From Epiperipatus broadwayi (taxonomy: Eukaryota > Onychophora > Udeonychophora > Euonychophora > Peripatidae), in the NCBI GenBank assembly GCA_028023455.1, contig JAQFVV010006451.1, positions 1,411,501 to 1,475,500 of the forward strand: a stretch of 64,000 nucleotides of DNA. Direction: 5' to 3'. Numbering within the stretch: the stretch's first letter is position 1; every line of letters starts with the position of its first letter. The notes under the pieces were generated by a model. The model was given only the letters and a program-made list of their open reading frames with translations. It searched no databases and was not told where the DNA came from. Of this stretch, positions 44,999-59,591 are shown in pieces. The translations under genes and the position numbers were made by a program.

Positions 44999-46063
44999 CA
45001 GGAGAGAAAATGGAAGAAACATACTACTCAACTGATACAACTGATGAAGAGATGGAACCAAACTATGAAGATGCACAAGAACAAACAACAATGGAATGAC
45101 CACAAGCATGACCACACCTATCTCATACAATCCCTATGAAAGTTAAAATGGCATCTGTTAAGGGATTTAAACTCAACCTTGAAAATCAACAAATTGAAAC
45201 AATGGACAAAAAGCACTCACCACACATACTTAGACTCTTAGAAACCAAAATTTATGCCCGATCTCAAACAGATACAACAAAACACTTAAACAAATAAGGT
45301 TTCTGTGCATGCTCCAGACTTCTCAACCACCTCAGCAGGCACTGGACTCATTGTTTCCATGAACTGCCCCTTCACATCATTTAAAATAGTATTCATAGAT
45401 TCAAACCTATTATAACAACCTTCTAGCACAAAATTATAACAATCAATTTAATTTTCATATACATGCCTTCACAGGACAATAAGATTAATACCATAATTGC
45501 AAACATCAATTCATTACTAGCCACTACATCAAATCCAACCATAATAATAGAAGACCACAACATGACATACAAAAAATTTACAGAGCGATAGCTACACAGA
45601 ATATCAATACCCTGATGAGTGTCAAGGGCTTTCTACCAAGCAACACAATAACTTTCCACAATGGCCATCACTCTTTACTCATTGATCTTTGTTTCTACTC
45701 CCCAATGCTACACCATCTAATTACAATAAAAACCACATCCTCAACTTTTTCAGATGATTCGGCACAAATAATAACAATAAATTTCAAATAAATTCAAACA
45801 TCAATGCTTTCACTAACAAGAACAATAAGAATATTACTACAAGTAACCTCACTAGAATTCTTATTCTCACAAATCTATATTATGTTAAATAAAATACAAA
45901 AAATACATCTTAATCCTGTACAATAATACCTGGCATACATAAACATACTCTTTTTCAATATTAACTACATAACAATGAAACAACCAATGCCATCCAAACT
46001 ACTAGCAATTGCAAATGAGCTTCATAACCAAATACTCATGATTAAGCCATCAGATCACACCCA

Positions 46064-46111
<48 letters not shown>

Positions 46112-48346
46112 CTCACACATGCATGCATATGACAATATGTGCAACACTTTAAAAACTACCTAAGAGTTAAAAATAACAGAATATGTCTCACATAACAGCA
46201 CACCTGGACCAGACAATACATAAAAGGGGCACTAGAAAACCCATCCAATATCAAAGTCCCAATGGCAATACAGACAAACCAGTGAACATATGCAGGCCAT
46301 ACTATGATATTGCCTATATATAAATATTTCAAACAAAAGTTGCAGGTGAGACAAACACTCAAAAAAGCCACATAATCTATTTGGTCCAGCAGAAACAAAA
46401 TCCCAATTTAACACAACTATTTTTCTGACAAAACTGGAAAATATCCCAAACACCTGACACCCAGGAATTCCTGGCACCCCCCTATTTGTACTAAAACACC
46501 TCAGTCAATACACAGCATGATATCTCTGCAACTTGGCAAATTTATTTGTCACAGAAAATTCAAACCATGGAAGGAGTTTATCCAATTGAAATAGTGCCAT
46601 TCAACAAAAAGGCAAAAAACATTCCCTTTCTAAGTAACATCTCCCCAATATCCACGGAGCCCCAACCAATAAAAATCATAGAAAAAATTATTAAAGAAAA
46701 AATATAACCTCATATAATGCCATTAATCTCAAAAACACAGTTCAAAAAAAAAACTCAGCACTATTGTTTAAATCAATTCCAAATTCAGTAAGAGAAAAAA
46801 AATAGCAGTCCAACTCAATATAAAAGAATCATTTGATTCAATAGACATCCCTACTTTTATGGATATGCTAACAAACACTATAATATCCAAAACTCAATTA
46901 TACTTAATAGCAAATCTGCTCCTAAAATGGGAAATACATGTAACACTCAATGGAAGAAACTCACCATCCTTGGTTCACACTCACTCTATATTGCAGGGAT
47001 CCTTGCTCAGCTCATTATTATTAATACCTTAACTTCCTATTACAAAAAATATAACAAACTTTCATGGGAATACAGATATCTGATTCCACACAATGCATAG
47101 CATGCATTGCATACATGGATGATGTGGAAGTCTTCCTGTCCTCAAAAAAGCAAATATCCAAATAGCAAAAAATACTACAAGAATACACAAATCAATACAA
47201 GCTAAAATTCAATGGAACAAAGACTACTGCTTGTCATTGTTCACTGGTAAGCTATGCACACATATATACCAAGCAAAACCAAGTGCATTTCTAGGATTCC
47301 CATTTCACATAGGACTTACAGGTATGAGATGTAACATACAGAATAGAATAAAAGGTGAAGCTGAATGAATCATTGATTCATTATCAAAAACCTATCTTTC
47401 AATATACTCAAAAGTACAACTGGTAAACCAATTTATCATAAAAATTACATATTACCTACCAATCATATGTTTTTCACAGGTATTCAAATCAAAAATCAAA
47501 TCTATCTGCAAACAACTTTTATGGTCCAAAAAATGGTTGCAATATCAACCAAACAACTTAATCAACTCCTTGTAAAAAATGTTCTGGGACTACATGATAA
47601 AGACACCTTTAACATAAAAAAAACTACGAAACCTGGTAATCACTGTAATAGACCAATTCCCTAAATTGAAATGCCTAATACAAATTACTCCAACAGACAG
47701 AACCTCCAAAACATTTATACATATCAATCATATACCAATATACAACAACACATAAAATACCCGAGCAATACACAAACAAATGCATATGCTGGGAAATTTA
47801 CACACATACACACCAGGAACAAAACCATAATCACTGCCCTCCCCCAATCCTAGGAATAAACATTAAGAAATTACTCCATGATTACAAAATATTAGTACTA
47901 GAAGCTAAATTTTTTGATTTCATTCTAAAAATCAATCTGTATGTGATGCCAACAACCTATTTTCTCTACCACAAAAGAATGTATATCACAATAGATCCAT
48001 TCTGCAGTCTCTGTCACTGTGCAGAAGAAACATACTGCATCCAATTTACCAATTCACAGCATTAGAGAAAATAAAAATAATGTATAATACAATATCAACA
48101 ACTGAATACCACAATTGAAGAAATCATCAGCAAATACCAAGGCAAATCAACACCAAAGGTAAGAGCAACAACTTTTGTCCTATGTGCCTTCTGGTGCATT
48201 ACCAGAAGGCATCCATCCACCTTCAAAAATAAATTAACCCTAATAAAAAATAGGGATAAAATCATAGCAAATCCACTTATATATGCAGCCACATGGTCAT
48301 TATTAAAGCAACAATTAATGGTATAGCTAGACAAATGATCACTCAT
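44999..48346 (+). pseudogene. Second LINE, copy A: endonuclease and reverse transcriptase, heavily broken
   Basis: It starts with the end of ORF1 (about 45000-45130). ORF2 begins at ATG 45136. An endonuclease start with LLETKIYA near 45240 matches copy B at 50850. A reverse transcriptase A motif region (NIKESFDSIDI) lies near 46815, a GSLLSSLL region near 46998, and the YMDD box at 47112-47123. The C-terminal part, near 47450-47560, has a hydrophobic stretch and Trp-rich segment typical of LINE ORF2 ends. Many stops and frameshifts. The combination suggests an L1/Tx1 or CR1-like element; I cannot settle the clade. It would have encoded an endonuclease-reverse transcriptase. Confidence 0.85.
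46067..46109. repeat. (TA)n inside LINE copy A
   Basis: TA array interrupting the ORF2 region between endonuclease and reverse transcriptase. Confidence 0.9.
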
Positions 48347-48795
48347 CTTAATTACAAATTACAGAACTATACTTTTTTAAAAAAACAAATAATTTATTAA
48401 ACAAGAAAAAAATTGTTACAATTGTTAAATTAAATTTACATGACTTTGAACTAAGCTGTCTTTTGCTTATACTTTAAACAAGGAAAAACAAAAATTGCTA
48501 CAATTCAGTAATTCTGACTTATATATTTCTTAGATGTACTCACTAAAACTAATATTAAGATTCTCGTTTAAATTATGCAAATATGCAACTAATAAAAATC
48601 AATGTAATCAAAATTTAGCACTAAAATTAAAATATATAATTACACACTCATTATCAAAATTGTAACTCCCCCTTTACCTATGTAATCATGTACATCAACT
48701 CATTCAGTCAAGTCAAATGACTGCCATGTAATTAAGCATGCATATGCAAATGTAATCATGTAAAATTTATTTGCTTCAATAAAGTTATTTTTTGA
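48347..48795 (+). mobile_element. 3' untranslated end of LINE copy A
   Basis: AT-rich tail ending in TTCAATAAAGTTATTTTTTG (with AATAAA) and AATAA just before the trinucleotide array. The same end is seen in copy B at 51369-51388. Confidence 0.75.
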
Positions 48796-48799
48796 ATAA

Positions 48800-48842
48800 G
48801 GGTGGTGGTGGTAGGTGGTAGTGGTAGTGGTAATGGTGGCAA

Positions 48843-48919
<77 letters not shown>

Positions 48920-49030
48920 ATAGTAGTAGTAGTAGTAAAAGTAGCAGTAGTAGTAGTAGCAGTAGCAGTAGTGGTAATAATAATAATAATAATGATGATG
49001 ATGATGATGATAACAATAATAAAAAGAAGT
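48800..49030. repeat. (GGT)n(AGT)n(AAT)n(GAT)n compound trinucleotide array
   Basis: GGT units, about 35 AGT units, then AAT and GAT units. It starts at the 3' end of LINE copy A, as expected for the microsatellite tail of a LINE. Long apparent frames across it are artefacts. Confidence 0.93.
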
Positions 49031-49169
49031 AGAAAAAAAGCAATCCTACTCCAAAACAACTAGCTAAAAAAAGACAAGAGTCACTAGTGACAAAAGTTTT
49101 TTATATATCAAAATAACAAGGTGAGAACCTAATTATAAGCAAAATTCAGCATGATATCAAAATTAAAAC

Positions 49170-50653
49170 ATGGCATCTGGACAAGAAAATGGAGTCCTGA
49201 ATGGTGGAAAAATTATCACCAATAAATTGGACAAAAATAATTTCATTAAAACCTATGAAAATGTTCAAAACATAGTGCCCTATCAAACAATACAGAAATC
49301 TGAACTCACGTAAGACTGTTAGTTTCCAAAGACCTAACCAAAGAGATATTAATGCATTAAACCCTGAAGATAATGCCAACCTAAAACCTTATCAATAACA
49401 TGGACTCAAGAGGGATTACAATTGATAAATACTGACTTTAATAACACAATCCCAAAAAAGCTTTTCAAAACTTTAAAAAAAAAAGTTTTTGTTTTAAGTC
49501 AATTTTGCTATGAGCAAGGGACAAAAATCTCACCCTATATAAATTTATGAGGCAATTATTATATGAGGCGATAACTGCAAATGCAATCTGGAATACAGTA
49601 TCAAGTATTGGAGACCATCCCAACTCCCAATATATAGCAATAGAGTTTTTCAATGTTTTTTGAAGAGCCAGATTTGAAATACAAATTAAAACCCTGGGAA
49701 ATTATGCTATAATTACAGTTGATGAAAATTTATAGAATTACTATTACCGGAATAATCAAAAATACTTATTTTGAATATAGTATTCAGGACTTTCAGAATA
49801 TGTTGGAACAATTTGGAAAAGTAATTTACATAAAACCTTTATATCTAAATGACACTCCCACACAAGTATACAATAATAGTTTCCAATTTAAAATTAAGTT
49901 GAATGATACTGTAACTTCAGAGATTATTCTCACTCAAATCATTGATCAAGAGACAATACTCACAATCTATATAAGGGGATTAAGGCCACAATGTTTTGTA
50001 TGAGAAAACTATGGACACCTGGCAAATGATTGTAACACAACTTGAGGCATACAGAACCAAGCTAGCACAGACTAGTATCAGTAAGAACAAACCATGAAGC
50101 AAGCAATAAAAAAAAAGATGATGAGGCAAACAGGAAACAAAAGAGCACAGAAAAGCAACAACTCTTACACAATATGAGTAATGATATCACTAGAAATACA
50201 GAGTTTCTGGATCTATCAATGAAAAAAATAAACAGAAATCAAACAATAAACAAAACATAGAGAAAGTAATTAATCACCCAATGCTGGAAAAAGATAAAAA
50301 TTATGAAAAAATAAGTAAAAAAGTTGAAAGCAAAGAAAGATTCATAGTAATAATAATAACAGGCAAAAACTCTCCATATAGTAGTGCCACCCTGTAACAG
50401 TTATGTGCTAGCATGAGATGGTGATCATGTGATGTTTAATAATAATAACACAGCTTGTCAACCTCATTCATTGCATATACCAAGAATTAGAAATAATACA
50501 ACTATCAATGTAAAGGAAACAATCACTCAATGTTTGCCTCCAATAACACAAACAGTGCTAGAGGCAAAGAGTCATAAACAGACCAATTTAATTAGGATAT
50601 ATCTACACAAACACAACAACAAAGTGACACAACTGATGAAAAATTTGATCTAA
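49170..50653 (+). pseudogene. LINE ORF1 (zinc-knuckle RNA-binding protein), copy B
   Basis: A start ATG at 49170 opens an ORF1-like protein (MASGQENG), readable with several stops into the open segment 49719-50003. That segment has RNA-recognition-like features (YRITITGI, then EQFGKVIYIKPLY). It ends at a CCHC zinc knuckle: Cys 49992, the second Cys position replaced by TGA at 50001-50003, His 50016 and Cys 50031 (CX2CX4HX4C). ORF1 proteins bind LINE RNA. Downstream sequence is low-complexity and Gln/Asn/Lys-rich in translation. It is interrupted by a family B insertion at 50362-50439. Confidence 0.8.
50362..50439 (+). mobile_element. Minimal family B insertion inside LINE ORF1
   Basis: GGCAAAAACTCTCCATATAG and then CAGTTATGTGCTAGCATGAG up to GGTGATCATGTGATGTTTAA match the two ends of family B (13233-13320), with the middle absent. 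It is flanked by the direct repeat TAATAATAACA at 50351-50361 and 50440-50450. The duplication lies in simple sequence, so caution is needed. Confidence 0.62.
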
Positions 50654-50731
50654 TCTATGTAGATGCACTAGACCAACTGCTGAAATCTGCTCAAACCATA
50701 AACACACCCACATCTGCTTCATACAGCAACA

Positions 50732-51140
50732 ATGAAAGTTATAATTGCAGCAAATAAGGTAAGGGGATTAAATTCACCCTCAAAAATTAATAAACTAAAA
50801 CAATGGATCACAATCATGTAACTGCACATACTTGGTCTGCTTGAAACCAAGATTTATGCAGGATCACAAATTGACCCAGCAAAACACTTAAGTAAAGAGG
50901 GGTTCTGTGCATTCTCCAGAGATTCTTCACCACCACCCAAAGGCACAGGCCTCCTCATTACAGTAAACTGCCCCTTCACATTTTTTTGGAATAATCTTTA
51001 TTAATTCAAACCCACTAATAGCAACTTTACAGCATAAAATAATAGTAACTAACATAAGCCTTGTTTACATGCCAACACAAGAAACTAATGCTATTGCTGC
51101 AGTAAGTCAATAATAAACTCACATGCCTTAAAAACACAAA
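50732..51140 (+). pseudogene. LINE ORF2 start, copy B: endonuclease N-terminus
   Basis: ATG at 50732, then MKVIIAANKVRG, a stop near 50818, LHILGLLETKIYA and KHLSKEGFCAFS, matching copy A from 45136. It breaks off near 51140; the rest of ORF2 is deleted before the 3' tail. Confidence 0.8.
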
Positions 51141-51329
51141 CCCAACAAAAGATATGTCAAGTGTTGGAGTCATTAAATGTGAATAAAATTTGAACTCAAA
51201 ATTTAAATATTTGATTAATTACTGAAACCATAACCGTTTAGCCTTTCACAATTGTAATCCTCCCATGTCTTGGGCAAATTATGCTGAAATATTATACATC
51301 TAAACAATATGACTAAACGATAAAAATTT

Positions 51330-51384
51330 ATGAAAAAACAAAGTACTCGATGTAAAATCTTTTTAATGCAATAAAGTTCTTTTT

Positions 51385-51388
<4 letters not shown>
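51330..51388 (+). mobile_element. 3' end of LINE copy B
   Basis: GATGTAAAATC and then TGCAATAAAGTTCTTTTTTG match the 3' end of copy A. Copy B therefore lost most of ORF2 internally but kept its terminus. Confidence 0.72.
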
Positions 51389-51465
<77 letters not shown>

Positions 51466-51560
51466 ATAATAATAATAATAATAAAAAGAAGAAGAAGAAG
51501 AAAAAGAATGATGATAATAATAATGATGATGATGATGATAATAATAATAATAATAGTAAA
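51387..51560. repeat. (TAA)n(TAG)n(TAA)n(GAT)n compound trinucleotide array
   Basis: TAA units, about 16 TAG units, TAA, AAG and GAT units. Starts at the LINE copy B end. Confidence 0.93.
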
Positions 51561-51639
51561 ACTATCACTAAGTATTATTATTATTTGTTTAATTTTTTTT
51601 TAGCTAGAATGATCATACTCATTTTAATTGACAGATACT

Positions 51640-54600
51640 AGAGATGATGAATAAAATGGAATAAATTATTAGCCTTAACTGAGCGATTAATATTTTTCAG
51701 GCGTATAGCTTCTGCAACTTGCATATCGTATGTGCTTCGTAGATTATTCTTGATGTAAATGCATAAAGTAAGCTGAATATGTCATGTGATAAATTGTGAT
51801 TGAATTATATATTCTTAAATAAACATTTTTCTTACATGTTATTACTACTTCAATTCTATATCTAAAAAAATCTTGGTGTAAATATAACACGCTTATAACT
51901 ATAGTGTCAATAGCAAAATCTATTTATTTGCTTTCATATAGTTGTTATTTTCTATCGTTTTTCTCTGAAAATAAGACCTACCCAGAAAATAAGTCCTAGC
52001 ATGATTTTTCAGAATGCTTTTAATATAAGTCCTACTCCACATATACGTCCTAGTTAAGATTGTCAGACATATAGAATTTAAAGTAATGAATGTATGAATA
52101 AACATTGCTGATATTAATGCTTTAGATAAACGATAATATAAATTAAATGATTCTTTTTTATTTTCTGTCAATGATTTTCAACAAACGTATAAACGTAATT
52201 CTAACTGAATAGAGAAACAATTTGTCTACTACAATACAATAAAAATTAGTTTGATTTTTTAAACACTTTTTTATTTCTCCTAAGAAATTATAAATTATTG
52301 AAGTGATTTTAATAATCAAAGTTTATAGCTTAAGTGAAATCATCAATCTTTCTCCTAAAGAAAAGTTTTTATAAAGAATACAGAAACCTTTTCTGAAATT
52401 TTTGTTGCTTTTGTGTGTAGAAACCATTCTTAACTGCAATCATTGTTGTTACCATTCCTTTCCACCAATCTTCAATTAACACTTTGTTTAATGGTAAATT
52501 TAAATGGACAATATTCTCATAATCAGATAACGTGAGTGCAAAAAAAAGCTATTCAGTGAGTCCAGGAAAAGAATTGTGGGGGGTTCCTAGATTAAGAACC
52601 TTACAGCTTTCTATAAAGAGACGTACTTGATAAATGTACCGATTTGTACATGAAAAATTTATGATATCCTCTGAAAATAAGCCTTTTGGTGATTTTTAGA
52701 GTAAAAATTAATATAAGACTCAATCTTATTTGTGAAGCAACATGATATTTTGTTATATTTTTTGAAATGGTTTGTTAAAATCTATTACATAACGAATAAA
52801 TAAATATAAAGAATAGGTAGACACCTATTTCCTGACCATTCTACGAATATCTGGTACTGGGCTGAATGCTTGAAAAAAATGTGACTTCTGTAAAAATCCC
52901 CATTTAACTTTTAAAACAATCCAAATTTACTTATACTTAAATCTAAATCCTGATCTTGCAACCTAACATTTTGATGATTCTTTGTTGACGCTTTAATTGA
53001 TTAAATATATAGTCATAATATAGCATTTATTTTTCTATTTTATCCAAGAAATTGTCTTATGATATAATAGACCCCCCCCTCATGTACATTACCTAACCCT
53101 CATAATAAAGTAAAGGTTTTTCTAATTATGTCTATCCCGAGACCCATAATGTATTTAAAACATTTTCTGACATATTCATAATTTGAGAGCCTCATAGTAT
53201 AATAAACCAATGTTCCTGTTATGTCAATGTTGTAAATCTTCTGTCTTATTAAAGCATTTTTTATCATCCACCCAGATTTTTTGGCTATGATTAAGTTTCA
53301 AGTCTGTGCTGAGTGTAAATTGTTTTGGGGATATCTGAGAGTTGCTCATGCAAGCTCATACAGTTTTCAGGCAGTTAGTTTTTAGTTCAACCTCATGGTG
53401 AATTACTGATGGTTGTTAAATGAGTATTATTACTTTTGACTGGAGGATAAAATGTCACTTAATAATCAGTTTAGGTTAAATGAGTGCCAATAGTTGATTT
53501 CTGATTGCTAGCGCCATTTTCAATTATATTCCTGTTTTCCCCAATTTAGGAAGTGCCTAACATCAAAATACGTGAACTCATGTTTAACTTTTACTTTTAT
53601 TAATCCAAACATTTCATTTGCTTGATATTTTTCTAACTATATTTCAAATGATAGAATTCAGTTTTAAAAAAAAAGATTAAATTAAAAGCAAATGTTTATT
53701 CAAAAAAAAGAATACATTCATGCTTATAATGTCAAATATCCTTTTTTTTACATTTGATTCATTTTTTCATTAGCGCAGGAGGGATAATTGTTTGTTTAAA
53801 CAAATATTCTAAAATAGTGTTTAAAATATATGTATATTATAATGCTAATATGGATCGCCAGTTTAAAGTATAAGTTAGACATCAGGGCATGTAAAATAGA
53901 TGTTAACAGCAGAAAAAAGCTATTTGGTATCAGATTGAAATAAGAATTATCTTTTCCGACAATTTTACAAATAAATAAAATCTATTCGTAGTTAAAAATA
54001 TTAAAATTCCTCTGAGATTTCTCATCTTCTCAAAAACGCTGAGTATATCTATAAAAGTCGTGAGGCTCATAATAAAGCAACTGTGTAGTTTCAAAATAAT
54101 TGAATTTTATCTTTTGGTATTTGATTTAATTGTAAATAATGTTAGAACAAAACTAAAATAGTTACGTATTCTAAATTTTGTTTCGCATTAACGATGATTA
54201 TATATATGTACGTTTGTAAGTTTTCCGAAATAATAGTTAATGCACTCTGTCTCTACATTCATGCTATTTCAAAGTAATAAAATTGCAACGCAGTTCCATA
54301 TATTAGAGGACTAAAATATATTTTTTGTTTTTAAAAATCAAACCCATATCTGACTTTTCACGCTTATCAAATTATTGGTCGTTCAATAGGTATTGATTAT
54401 CAACTAAAAGTTAATGACAAGGAAGAAACATAAAAATCTTTCACCATTTAATGGTTCATTAATTAGATGAGCAGTAACTTGTACTTTTCATCACTATTAT
54501 TTGTAAACAAATAAAGATTATTTAAATCTGTTTATTTGTCATGCTGATGAGTTGAGCACAAATTCTGGCCAGATAAAACTACAAATTTTTTTCTTAGATT

Positions 54601-54760
54601 GTAAATGAATTTAAGACTTTTGTATTCAATATTGGTCATTAAATGAATATCTATCTATTTTTAGATAGAAAATAAAACAGGTTAGAAATTTGTTCAAATC
54701 GGAAAAATATGAGGAATTGTTGGAAGAGTCTTTATCTTAAAATGGGCTTACCTATATATA
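51640..54760. other. AT-rich interval, nothing recognised
   Basis: C tract at 53071-53079. No coding motif and no repeat partner found in 3 kb. Confidence 0.5.
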
Positions 54761-54763
54761 TAT

Positions 54764-57700
54764 TCTGACCTGTAATCTCATGCATCCTCACTTCAGATAA
54801 TATATGAAATAAAATAAAACGGGTTCTATCTCAGTTAATAATTAATAACTAAAATATTCAGCATTAAAATTAAAATATTTCACTAGCTCAAATTTACAAT
54901 TTGAATAAGGTTCAGTTTATAAAAATAAATTAAATAAATATTTAATATTTTCATGAGACTTGAAGTGAAAATACAGTTGACAAGATAGATTACATTGAGC
55001 CAATATCCCACAGGATACTACATCAATGGCATAAGAACACTATCCCCCCTTTATTACTAGTTCAAATAACAAACTCATAGTATTCTTATGACTTTAATAA
55101 CTTCTACTCACTAAGATTAAACTAATAATTAAATCTTAATCTTCTATTTAATAATCTAGCTCAATAAAATAATCTCAGGTTCATAAAGTTTATTCTAAGT
55201 TAATTTAAAAATAAGGTAGTAAAATATGAGAAGGGATTTTATGTCATAATCTACTACCCTTAAACTATTAATAATGAATAATAATAATAATATTCTTCAT
55301 TGTTTAATTACTACTGGATATCTTTTCTTTTCGTTATATTTTTATTACCATAATAAAATAAATAATATAATATGATCTTATATCTTCATGTAATGATATA
55401 ATAAATCTATGTGGTAGCATTTTAATAATCTGAGAAACAAAATATGTGTGGCAACTGATAGCATATAATTTAATATAATATTGTGATAACTGATTTATGA
55501 CCAATAAAATAATGTAAGATTATGATTATTTAATTATAATGAATACCAATAAAATATTTAAAATTCTTAAAATAATTCTCTATTTATCTTTTGTGCAAAC
55601 TTATATATTTGTTTCAATTATTATGCATATATCTTGATTTCATGCAGCGATGTGGAGAAATAAATAACTCAGACACAAAATTTTTGAAATAACAAACTTT
55701 AACAAAGTTTATTACTAACAACAAATAAATAAACAATTTATTTACACTATTTACAGTGGATATCCTTAACTTTTTTACTTTACAGTTTGATCTACCGGGT
55801 TATAAAAAAAATAATTTATATTTCAATTATATCTTTATTTAGATTTAGGACAAAATTTTTAAAAAATGTTACTATTTGGTTTCTCATTATGGTTAACTTA
55901 TTACAAATATATTTATCTACTTTACTAGCAACAGCATTTTATCCTTAATACTATTAAACCATCTTATTTTAAAAAATTCATATTTAGAAAACATTCTATA
56001 GAAAACAAAATTTTATAATGAGTATGGACTTCTCAAAATATTAAAAAAAGTTCATCTTGCAAAGTCAAAGATGTTACACAAAATATTATCTAAAAATTCA
56101 GTACTAGATTTTAGTATTTATCACACAATGTTTACTAATCATAATATATTTTTCTTTAAGCCTTACTTTAGTATGATATAAATGTAATCATCAATATACT
56201 TCTGTTAATCAATAAACAAAAAAAATACTATGCATATTGTTTACATAATTTACTTTGTACTATTGTATTTTAAAAATATGCAATACTTATTTTTCTCTTA
56301 AAAAAAATAATACTAAAGCATTTAAAATTATTATCACTTTAAAGAAAATATTTTTGTTTAGATACTTTATTTTAAAAAAATTTATATTTCATTTCCGAAA
56401 TAAAATTCAAAATATATTCTATGATTCTTTTCTTTCCTTAGGATACTTTGGATCTTCAATTTTAAGTTATAATATTCTGCTCATTATAAGCAAATAAACT
56501 AATCTTATACAAAAACGATGGCATAACCTTAGTTCTAAATTATTTATCATTTCTTTTAAAATATCTTACTAAACGATGCAGTTACATGAAATAAAGATAG
56601 CGAAAACAGATGCATAGGATTAAGGAAGAAAGCTAGAGTATTACTCTTGACATATCTCAAAATCATGGCACAGTGTGAAGAGGTATGACATTTACCTGCC
56701 TAATATCCTCTAGTACAGGGACGATGTTAAAGCTATTTCTTCAGCTTTATTAGAACATCAAATATTTAAAGAAATATAAACACTGTCCAAATAAAATGTG
56801 TATCAGTCATAGGGCTTTGTTAACTATGCTGATATTCACATAAAGACTAAATATTATTTCCATTCCTTATAACATCCTATTTCTTAAAACATCATCTTGG
56901 TTTCCTGTTCACTAAGTACTTCCAAGCCACTATCTCTACATTATTTCTCAAGATTTTCCACATCTTACATCGATAAATAACTATCTGCATTTACAAAACA
57001 ATAAATAAAATTCATTAATAGTTAAACAATCTAGCTGTTCCACAAGAAAAGTCTGCTTATTTCATTATTCTATATGTCTAATCATATACAATCTACTTAG
57101 ACAAGATTTGAATATCCCATAACATGAAAATTTTAAAAGAATCACATAATTATTTGTTATGTTGGATTACATCACTAATAAAAAAAAAAATCGTCGTATG
57201 CATATTTTCAAATCAATCCTATCTCATAATGTTTTTTAAAATGTTGTATGAAATGCGGTACATATAAGTAAAAAACTTTTACACTTCATTCTTCCAATTT
57301 ATGGATGATCTAAAGAAAACAAAAAAAATATACATTATAAATTATCAATAGTTATTATTATTACCAATAACCTTTATCTAGTCATCGTGTTCAGTAGGCT
57401 TCCTTTATCCACTTGAGCATTGCAGATATAAAAAAAAATTCACACCCATACACTTTATATTAAAATATTTTAGCTAAATTATTAGATTGTTATATTATAA
57501 AATTTTAATATTAATAAATTAATGTTTTTATGTTTTTCCTAATCTTATATAAAAATTTAGATTTAAACTAGGTTAACAAAATAAAAGGAATCAAAACTAT
57601 AATTACATATTTTCTTGACGATAGTTCCTGATAAGTCCAAAATGTTTATTATTTTCTCTAGAGTTTTTAAAAATGTTTCTCCTCCAAGGACGTTAAAGTT

Positions 57701-59591
57701 TAAAATAAAAATAATTATTAATCCATTTAGTAAAATTTATAGAAAATAATCCTTGGTTTTAGTATTTAGGACGATAATTATTAAATCATAATATTAATTA
57801 ATCCCATGAAGCTTCTTAATCTTCTCTACCAATATTCTCTGTCTATCCGATGCATCAATCCATCTAATTTAACTTTAAAAATATTTGATAAACTTTTAAG
57901 TACTATTTGTATTTCCATGGATCCATCTTTTATTCAACTATGTGTTCACTTTTTTTATATATGTTTCCTTCTTGATACATTTAAACTTTCGTTTGGTATT
58001 TTTATAAATCTCTTTTAAAAAATAAAAAAAAAATGTTATCTTCAGAAAGGATATAACATTTTACTCCTTTGAATATCATATTATATAAAATAATTTATGA
58101 AATATAATTGTCTTATTACTATTTAAAAAATAAATCTTAGATAAACTTATAAATAATACGTTTCAATACATTTTTTTAGACTCCATATAATGTCCGAGCT
58201 GTGGTTTTTTATGTACCAAAACAGTTCTTCGGTGAAATATTAATAAAGCTGTATCAATAAATATTTCAAATACTTTTTCAGCATCACAACTTATATCCAT
58301 TTTATTTCGTAGTATATCCATTTTTTTATTGCGAAGTTTAGGTTAAACTTTTAGATAAAATATGACTGGTAAGTACTTTAAAAATTAGAAAATCATTTCC
58401 ATGAAGTTTTCTAAATTATTATATTTTAAAACTCTCTTTTGCAAAAAATACTTTTAAAAATTATCAATTAGTTTTTTGCAGACAATGTTATAAGAAAGTA
58501 CTAAAAAAAATTGACTAAATTAAAAATTTTAAAATACTATCTTTTTGATAGTTATAATTTACCTTTCTCCGGTTTCAATACATTATTAATCTCCCCCTAT
58601 ACCCTCATGCAAATCATATTTATAGTCTGTAAGAATACCTATTCCTATTGGTTAATTCTTACTTTAGTTGAGAACAAATTTACATATTTTTAGTTTATAG
58701 TAGAATTGAATTTCAAAATTAGAAATTATGACGTAATAAAATTTAAAAAATGTTATTTAAAATATTCTTTTAAATCAATTATTATTTTATTAAAATTATT
58801 TAATCTTTTAAAATAACTTTTAAATAACATTTAATAACTTATTCCATTTCTTAATATTCAATTTATCTATTTTTATTTAAATAAAATATTTAATTTTTAT
58901 ATTATGAATGTATTCGTCTTTATTACATCATTTAAGCATTTAGAAATAATTACGTAATATTTTAATATTCACTTCTATGATAATAATCATTATATCCAAC
59001 TCTATAATACACAAACTTTGTTATTAAATTCTAACAAGCGTGTGTGTGAAAGTTTGCATTAAAAGTCATATGATTAATAACTTTGACAGACGATTTTTAA
59101 TCTATTTCTCTGCCCAGTTTTATAAAATTGATACACTTATTATATTATATAAAATAATTATAAAAAATTTGGAGAATAATTTTAAAAATATAGAACTAGC
59201 TATAATTTTCACCATCATAAAGTCTATTTTTAAAATATATTATATTAATTTTGACTATTAAATATGATTATAAATTTAAACACTGTATTTATTAAATTAT
59301 ACGTTTTAAACTATTAAAATCGAATTTTAAATATACTTTTAATTATTTATAGCTGTGTTATTTAATATGGCCAGCTTTTACAACAATATGAAACAATATT
59401 TAAAGCTTTATATAACTATTTTTTAAATAATTCGCTATAATTTTATATACTACGTACTTGCTTTAGCCTCAAATTGTACTTTAAAGATATAATTGACAAA
59501 CTATAATTAATGTATTAAAAAAACATATTCTAAATTTAAAATTTTTTAGTAATTGACTGTTATAAACTATTACTGACCTATAGAAAAGGGC

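Noticed and set aside
48815-49063. Long frames encoding poly-Ser, poly-Val, poly-Leu or poly-Thr
   Set aside because: They are translations of a trinucleotide array in several frames and on both strands; not genes.
51215-51641. Asn/Ser-rich or Leu-rich frames
   Set aside because: Also a trinucleotide array, at the end of LINE copy B.
55640-55800. An LTR within the 4.8 kb repeat
   Set aside because: AATAAA-like signals on the minus strand look suggestive, but no paired LTR, primer-binding site or gag/pol remains were found.
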